Shown one piece after another: positions 60,014-64,000 of a DNA stretch of 64,000 nt. Within the stretch, counting starts at the first letter, position 1. Every line of letters begins with the position of its first letter. Source of the stretch: Notospermus geniculatus (Eukaryota; Nemertea; Pilidiophora; Heteronemertea; Lineidae); the NCBI GenBank assembly GCA_002633025.1, contig NMRB01000759.1:40100-104099 (forward strand), given 5' to 3'. The translations under genes and the position numbers were made by a program. The notes beneath the pieces were generated by a model that did no database searches, had not been told where the DNA came from, and saw nothing but the letters and a program-made list of their open reading frames with translations.

Positions 60014-60232
60014 GAGAATCCAACTTACTTCGACGCGAGTCCAGGTCAAAAAAAATGTTGTCAGTTCTTAAAATATCGTAATATAGTAGGGGTAGCATAA
60101 TGGTAGATGGAACAGCTTAGGTATAATACAAACTGTTCCATTTACCATTATGCTACCCCTCTATATTACGGTATTATTAGAATTTAGAACATTTTTATGA
60201 CATGGACTCGCGTCGAGGTAAGTTGGATTCTC
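60014..60232. mobile_element. Hairpin MITE (219 bp)
   Basis: GAGAATCCAACTTACTTCGA is inverted at TCGAGGTAAGTTGGATTCTC. Inner pairing continues nearly to the centre (AGGGGTAGCATAATGGTA / TACCATTATGCTACCCCT). Confidence 0.8.
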
Positions 60233-60288
60233 TCGTATTATTGAATGTCACTTTTTTGTTACAAAGTAATCACCTGTTGCAGTTCTGT

Positions 60289-61326
60289 TTACTTCTTCCT
60301 CCAGGAGTGCTGGTTGGAGACCCTTGAAAGCATAAGCATGAACATTTCCTCCCTCAATCGTTTACATGGCAAAATATAGAGATAAGAATCAAGACAGTAA
60401 TGCATACTTTCTGAAAGAATGGCCAAGTTATTGGTCAGCCTCTGCCACTGATGCACATCAATGGTGACGTCACCTCCCCAACTGGACCAAAACAACACTT
60501 TCATCCTGGCAGGCATTTGAAAACCGATGAATGCACAAATCGCTAAGATAGTTGCCGTAGTTATACCGGATTCATTTGAAGATTTAGCTGACCTCCCTAG
60601 CCGTTCTGATCGACTGCTTCTGTAAACGGCCCTCAGTATACCTACATTGCAGAAACACAAGGCAATTATAGGGAAGAAACCGATTATTATTCCTTCGATG
60701 ATTGAAATTATTTCGTCTACTGGCGAGCTGAAGTTGTACGGGCACAACCAGAACTTGTACTTTTCCTGCCAGGTGCTGGATAGCTTGATCAACCCGAGGC
60801 CGATGCCGAAGAGGAAAATTAAAGTTGCTGTGATCTTCGCTCTAGACATCGTACAAATCACTGCTGCTTTCAAAGGCCATGTTAGGGCAATGAAACGATC
60901 ACAAGCCATCGCGATGAGAATGTATGGTGAAAGTACAGAACCCATTGAAACGTTCGCGAGGTAGTACTTACAATACGGCCGCTTAATGTGTACTTCCTGA
61001 AACAGATGAGGCACCATCACTAACAGATAACGCAGAACCATTCTCCCGTAGATGTACAGGCTGTCAGAGACTGCCATACAACGCATATACAGACATGTCG
61101 TACTCTCACTGTATTTCCTTTGGTTCATGAGCAGAAAGCTTAGGACGTTTCCAAGCAGGCCTAAAAGCATAAGTACTGGTGGAAAGGGAACCGTCATTAC
61201 GTAAATAGCAATGTCGACGCCGTGTTTATAAGAACTAATGGCGGTGGTTTTGGAGTCAGAATGATCTAACAACGACACTGACGAATTATCCATCTCTTCG
61301 AAGCGATTCCGACGCTGACTACTCAT
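60289..61326 (-). CDS. Rhodopsin-class G protein-coupled receptor (345 aa), intronless
   Basis: A seven-transmembrane receptor expected at the plasma membrane. Visible class A features: TM1 GLLGNVLSFLLMNQRKY (Asn of TM1), TM2 region LYMRCMAVSDSLYIY (Asp), a Cys before TM3 (PYCKYYLANVSMGSVL), the TM3 end ACDRFIALTWPLKA (DRF in place of DRY), an EL2 Cys (FWLCPYNF), a basic third loop (YRSSRSERLGRS), TM6 with CAFIGFQMP and the TM7 motif DSYLYIL (variant of NPxxY). The N terminus is short with a possible NSS glycosylation site. The layout resembles invertebrate peptide receptors, but the ligand cannot be named. The frame is complete without introns, between a MITE and a short tandem repeat. The start at 61326 or an internal ATG (MDNSS) are both possible. 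Confidence 0.85.
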   Translation of the reverse strand: MSSQRRNRFEEMDNSSVSLLDHSDSKTTAISSYKHGVDIAIYVMTVPFPPVLMLLGLLGNVLSFLLMNQRKYSESTTCLYMRCMAVSDSLYIYGRMVLRYLLVMVPHLFQEVHIKRPYCKYYLANVSMGSVLSPYILIAMACDRFIALTWPLKAAVICTMSRAKITATLIFLFGIGLGLIKLSSTWQEKYKFWLCPYNFSSPVDEIISIIEGIIIGFFPIIALCFCNVGILRAVYRSSRSERLGRSAKSSNESGITTATILAICAFIGFQMPARMKVLFWSSWGGDVTIDVHQWQRLTNNLAILSESMHYCLDSYLYILPCKRLREEMFMLMLSRVSNQHSWRKK

Positions 61327-61382
61327 AGCCTTCCCCTAGGGAGAGAACCCCCCTACTCATAGCCTTCCCTTGTGGAGAGAAC
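61318..61382. repeat. Two-copy tandem repeat at the receptor start
   Basis: CTACTCATAGCCTTCCC plus GGAGAGAAC is repeated twice with a 33-base period. The first copy includes the first codons of the receptor frame, so the duplication touches its start. Confidence 0.7.
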
Positions 61383-62265
61383 TCTATCGTTCTACAGTGT
61401 ACGTTGATTTGATAGGCCTACAGTAAACTGAAATCACCACGACTTATACACGGATTGCTTTCAAAGCGCTGTCATTTAAATCCCGCCATCGCATTGCATA
61501 GTTCGTATTGAATTACAGGTAGGCCTATACTATTGCTCTGGGCGTTTTGTCATAATCTGGAAACATGATTTCTCACAAATTTACCATTTCTCCTTACACA
61601 TATATTCTCCTATGCCTGACCCGCATGGGTACCGAGAACCCCACCCGCCGCCGCCGTACCGAGAACACCACCCACCTAGCTAGAAACTTTCATATACATG
61701 TACTGTACCTACATGTAGTGATAAAACAAAATGTACAGCAGCCTCCTCTGTTGGGTACAAAAACAGACTAAAAATACAACTGTCGGGGCAAATTTTCGAT
61801 ATCTTCAGAGTTTATTTTTATTTTCGATTTCCGATATCTTCAGAGTTTAAAGCTGGTATTATACGTGTCCGCTTTTGGTCCTTACGCATCCGTTTTGAGG
61901 ACCATTCATAGGTTAGTTCAGGTGAAGTTAAACCGCGTGTGGTTCGCGTGAGAAGAAAATGCATGGCCCCTTTGACGGATGCGTGGGATTTTTTTGATAA
62001 CAGCAATGTTTTTGCAGTTTTCATATCTTAAAAGGATGTAGTTTCTGAATCCACCGGCTGCCACGCTCGCACCTTGAGCGTTTTTCCAAGGCACCCGTCA
62101 TCAGATTTTTGATGGTGTTTTTGTAAAATGACGCTATTTCAGTACTGGGGACTGATACATGTATTTACATGTATTTGGTTTGAACGGCTTTATATATGTT
62201 GTCATATGTTGGCTTACTTTCTGGCACATTGCCAATTTCATGAAAGGTCAAGGTCATTTACAGCG
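61383..62265. other. Non-coding stretch upstream of the receptor
   Basis: Nothing recognised apart from a CCGCCGCCG run near 61650 and a short direct repeat TTTCGATATCTTCAGAGTTT at 61794 and 61829. Confidence 0.35.
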
Positions 62266-62269
62266 GTCA

Positions 62270-63220
62270 AGGTTATCTTCATTCTAACTATGGTGCAGCG
62301 TCCGTCGTCGTCGTCGCCGTCCGGCGTAGCAGGGAACGTTTTGTCCCCTAGGTCATATGACTTATGACACCAAGTTTCGGTCTGATTCGATTGTTGGCTT
62401 GGCCACCAGGGGGCTAAAACCAAAAACACAAGAAGTGCAATAACTCCTGAACTGATAAATGAATCAACTCGAAATTTTTATCATTATAGGTGTATCTAAT
62501 GAGGATACATGACATATATAACGGGGTTTTGATTTGACGTACTTTACAAGGTAACAGTGGTCAAAGTTCAGAATTCTGCCTTTGGTGGGACGTTTCGTAA
62601 CCACTGGGGCTATTGACCTCAAACTTGGTACATACCCCTACGTCGTATGACCTATGACACCAAGTTTCGGTCCGATTCGATTCTTGGCTTGGCCACCAGA
62701 TATCCAAAACCAAACACACAAAAAGTGCAATAACTCCTGAACTAATAACTGGATCATCTCCAAATTTTTATCATAGGTGTATCTAATTAGGGTTCATAAC
62801 ATATATAACGGGTTTTTGATTTGACCTACTTTTCAAGGTCACAGATGTCAAAGTTCTACAAAAGTAACGAACCTCCCACAGTTCTTCATTATTTCACCGA
62901 ACGTCTTCATATCTTGCATAAACTTGTATAAGATGGGTACCTTCAAAAATGCCGAGTTTCGGCCCGATTGGACATCCAATATGGACGTCAGGTGGCGTAA
63001 CCTGAAAGTCATCCAAGTGCTATAACTCAGGAACGGCTTCACCCAGAGTGCTCAAATTTGATATTTACCTCCCTCTAGATGACCTTTACAAGCACGTCAA
63101 ATTTCGGCCTGATTAAACTTCCAATATGGCCGCCAGGTGGCACAACCCGAAAATCATCAAATGTGCTATAACTCAGGAACGACTTGACCCAGAAAGCTGA
63201 AATGTGCTATGTGGCTCTGT
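62270..63220 (-). repeat. Dispersed CCACCTGG-module repeat, copy 4 (minus)
   Basis: The reverse orientation of the family: (CGTCGTCGTC) at 62300-62318, then modules with GGCTTGGCCACCAG, TTTCGGTCCGATTCGATT and finally GGCCGCCAGGTGGC. It is interrupted at about 63220 by the LINE end. Confidence 0.7.
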
Positions 63221-63222
63221 TT

Positions 63223-64000
63223 GTTTGAAAGTGTTTATTTATGCAAATAAGAATAAACATTACAAGAGCCCAGGGCCGAAGCAAGGCATTACTGGCCCTG
63301 GGCAAAAGTTGCCACAGGGACAGCTACCATCCGTTACTGTAGTAAAGTTGTGTTCAAAGAAATGACTTCTGAAAATAAGGTCAGTTCTAGTGCGATTTAG
63401 CGCAATTTCTGTTCTGCGGTCGAGATTCAGTTTCATAGATGTGAGTATTTTTGATTTCTCGCCAAGGTGTTTACGTAAATTGTAGCGGAAAGAGTTTCGT
63501 GACCAACGAGCCTTAATAGATTGAGCGATCGACTCCCATAGCTGTATGGAGCTGAGGAAGGTGGAACGTAATACAGGTACTCAAGCCTGTAGGCAAGCGA
63601 AAGGTTCTTGGATTTCGGACTTCACGGATATTGGCATATCTGAAGGAGTTAAAAAGGTCAGAAATAAACGGAGGAGCAAAACCATACACAGAGTCATAGA
63701 CTAATGTTAGTTTCTTTTCGTTTCGTCGGTCTTGTAAGGACATCCAGCCTAAGCAACGGCGGACCTTCACTGCAGAAGTTCCATGAATGCAGCCACTAAC
63801 AAGGAGACCAGCTCTGTACTGTACGCGGTCAAGCTTTGATAAATATTGAACAGCAGCAGAATCAAAGACAAGTGAGCCATATTCAAGGTGCGGAAGTATG
63901 TAGAGGTTGAAGATTTTTTCGAGATGTTTGGAGTTTACCGTGTGGGTGAGAGACTTCAGCGGATTCAATCTTTCATTGCATTTGCGAACGACGCTGTCTA
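63223..64000 (-). mobile_element. Non-LTR retrotransposon (LINE), 3' end, continuing beyond the window
   Basis: Minus-strand sequence entering from the right edge, ending with a hairpin (CCCAGGGCC … GGCCCTGGG) and TAAATAAACACTTTCAAAC at 63223. It is inserted in a copy of the dispersed module repeat. The tail lacks a long poly-A. Confidence 0.7.
63280..63968 (-). pseudogene. LINE reverse transcriptase C-terminal region, frameshifted
   Basis: The first part (63968-63560) encodes typical post-RT 'thumb/connector' sequence of CR1/Jockey-like LINEs: YILPHLEYGSLVFDSAAVQY, LSKLDRVQYRAGLLVSG and RRCLGWMSLQDRRNEKKL. Near 63560 the frame shifts. The second part reads SIQLWESIAQSIKARWSRNS and a Cys-containing tail (CPCGNFCPG) ending near 63280. 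The catalytic palm lies outside the window. It is a 5'-truncated or edge-truncated dead copy. Confidence 0.7.

Noticed and set aside
1-64000. CRISPR arrays, operons or prokaryotic genes
   Set aside because: No regularly spaced direct repeats with unique spacers. Gene structure, SINEs, LTR elements and splice signals are eukaryotic.

Overview
The window is eukaryotic, repeat-dense nuclear DNA. It holds SINEs, a Penelope-like fragment, a non-LTR retrotransposon tail, Ty3/gypsy LTR elements, a Polinton-type DNA element, and dozens of short inverted-repeat transposons. There is one apparently intact host-type gene, a rhodopsin-class GPCR. The many TAGGCCTA-like words, together with the Polinton and the gypsy family, make a marine invertebrate likely, perhaps an echinoderm or hemichordate. 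That placement is inference only. A run of N (38145-38215) and isolated n's show this is an assembly contig.

Layout. 0.1-0.8 kb: a minus-strand coiled-coil exon ending at a consensus splice donor. 1.8-2.7 kb: a foldback-like element with oppositely oriented tandem arrays as arms. 4.6-4.8 kb: a tRNA-derived SINE. 5.2-7.7 kb: two DNA elements sharing one inverted terminus, the second abutting a truncated gypsy copy (7.7-11.9 kb). 13.0-25.2 kb: a complete 12.3-kb copy of the same gypsy family with 211-bp LTRs and a 4-bp ATAC target duplication. 25.3-32.3 kb: inverted-repeat elements and gene fragments. 32.3-33.1 kb: a Penelope-like endonuclease remnant. 33.4-50.5 kb: SINEs, MITEs, satellites and a dispersed CCACCTGG-module repeat. 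50.6-57.95 kb: an AT-rich, decayed Polinton-like element. 58-64 kb: more MITEs, the GPCR gene and a LINE 3' end.

Two elements deserve attention. The gypsy family is transcribed on the minus strand and has four coding units. These are a coiled-coil/SR-rich Gag with a CCHC knuckle; a -1 frameshift product in which a TARG1/OARD1-like ADP-ribose macrodomain is fused in front of the retropepsin; an RT-RNase H-integrase Pol; and, in the slot between pol and the 3' LTR where env often sits, a zinc-finger plus TatD-type metal-dependent nuclease. The residues expected for catalysis are present in the macrodomain, and all metal ligands are present in the TatD domain.

The Polinton-like element keeps an integrase with chromodomain (interrupted), a small zinc-ribbon protein, a protein-primed-type DNA polymerase B gutted by an internal deletion but still carrying a LAGLIDADG intein at its motif C, a deoxynucleoside kinase fused to a zinc-finger/HNH nuclease, a small two-membrane-segment protein and a zinc-finger repeat protein. 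No capsid, packaging ATPase or protease gene was seen. Every one of its original start codons sits in the context TAAATGG, recalling the late-promoter/start signal of large cytoplasmic DNA viruses.
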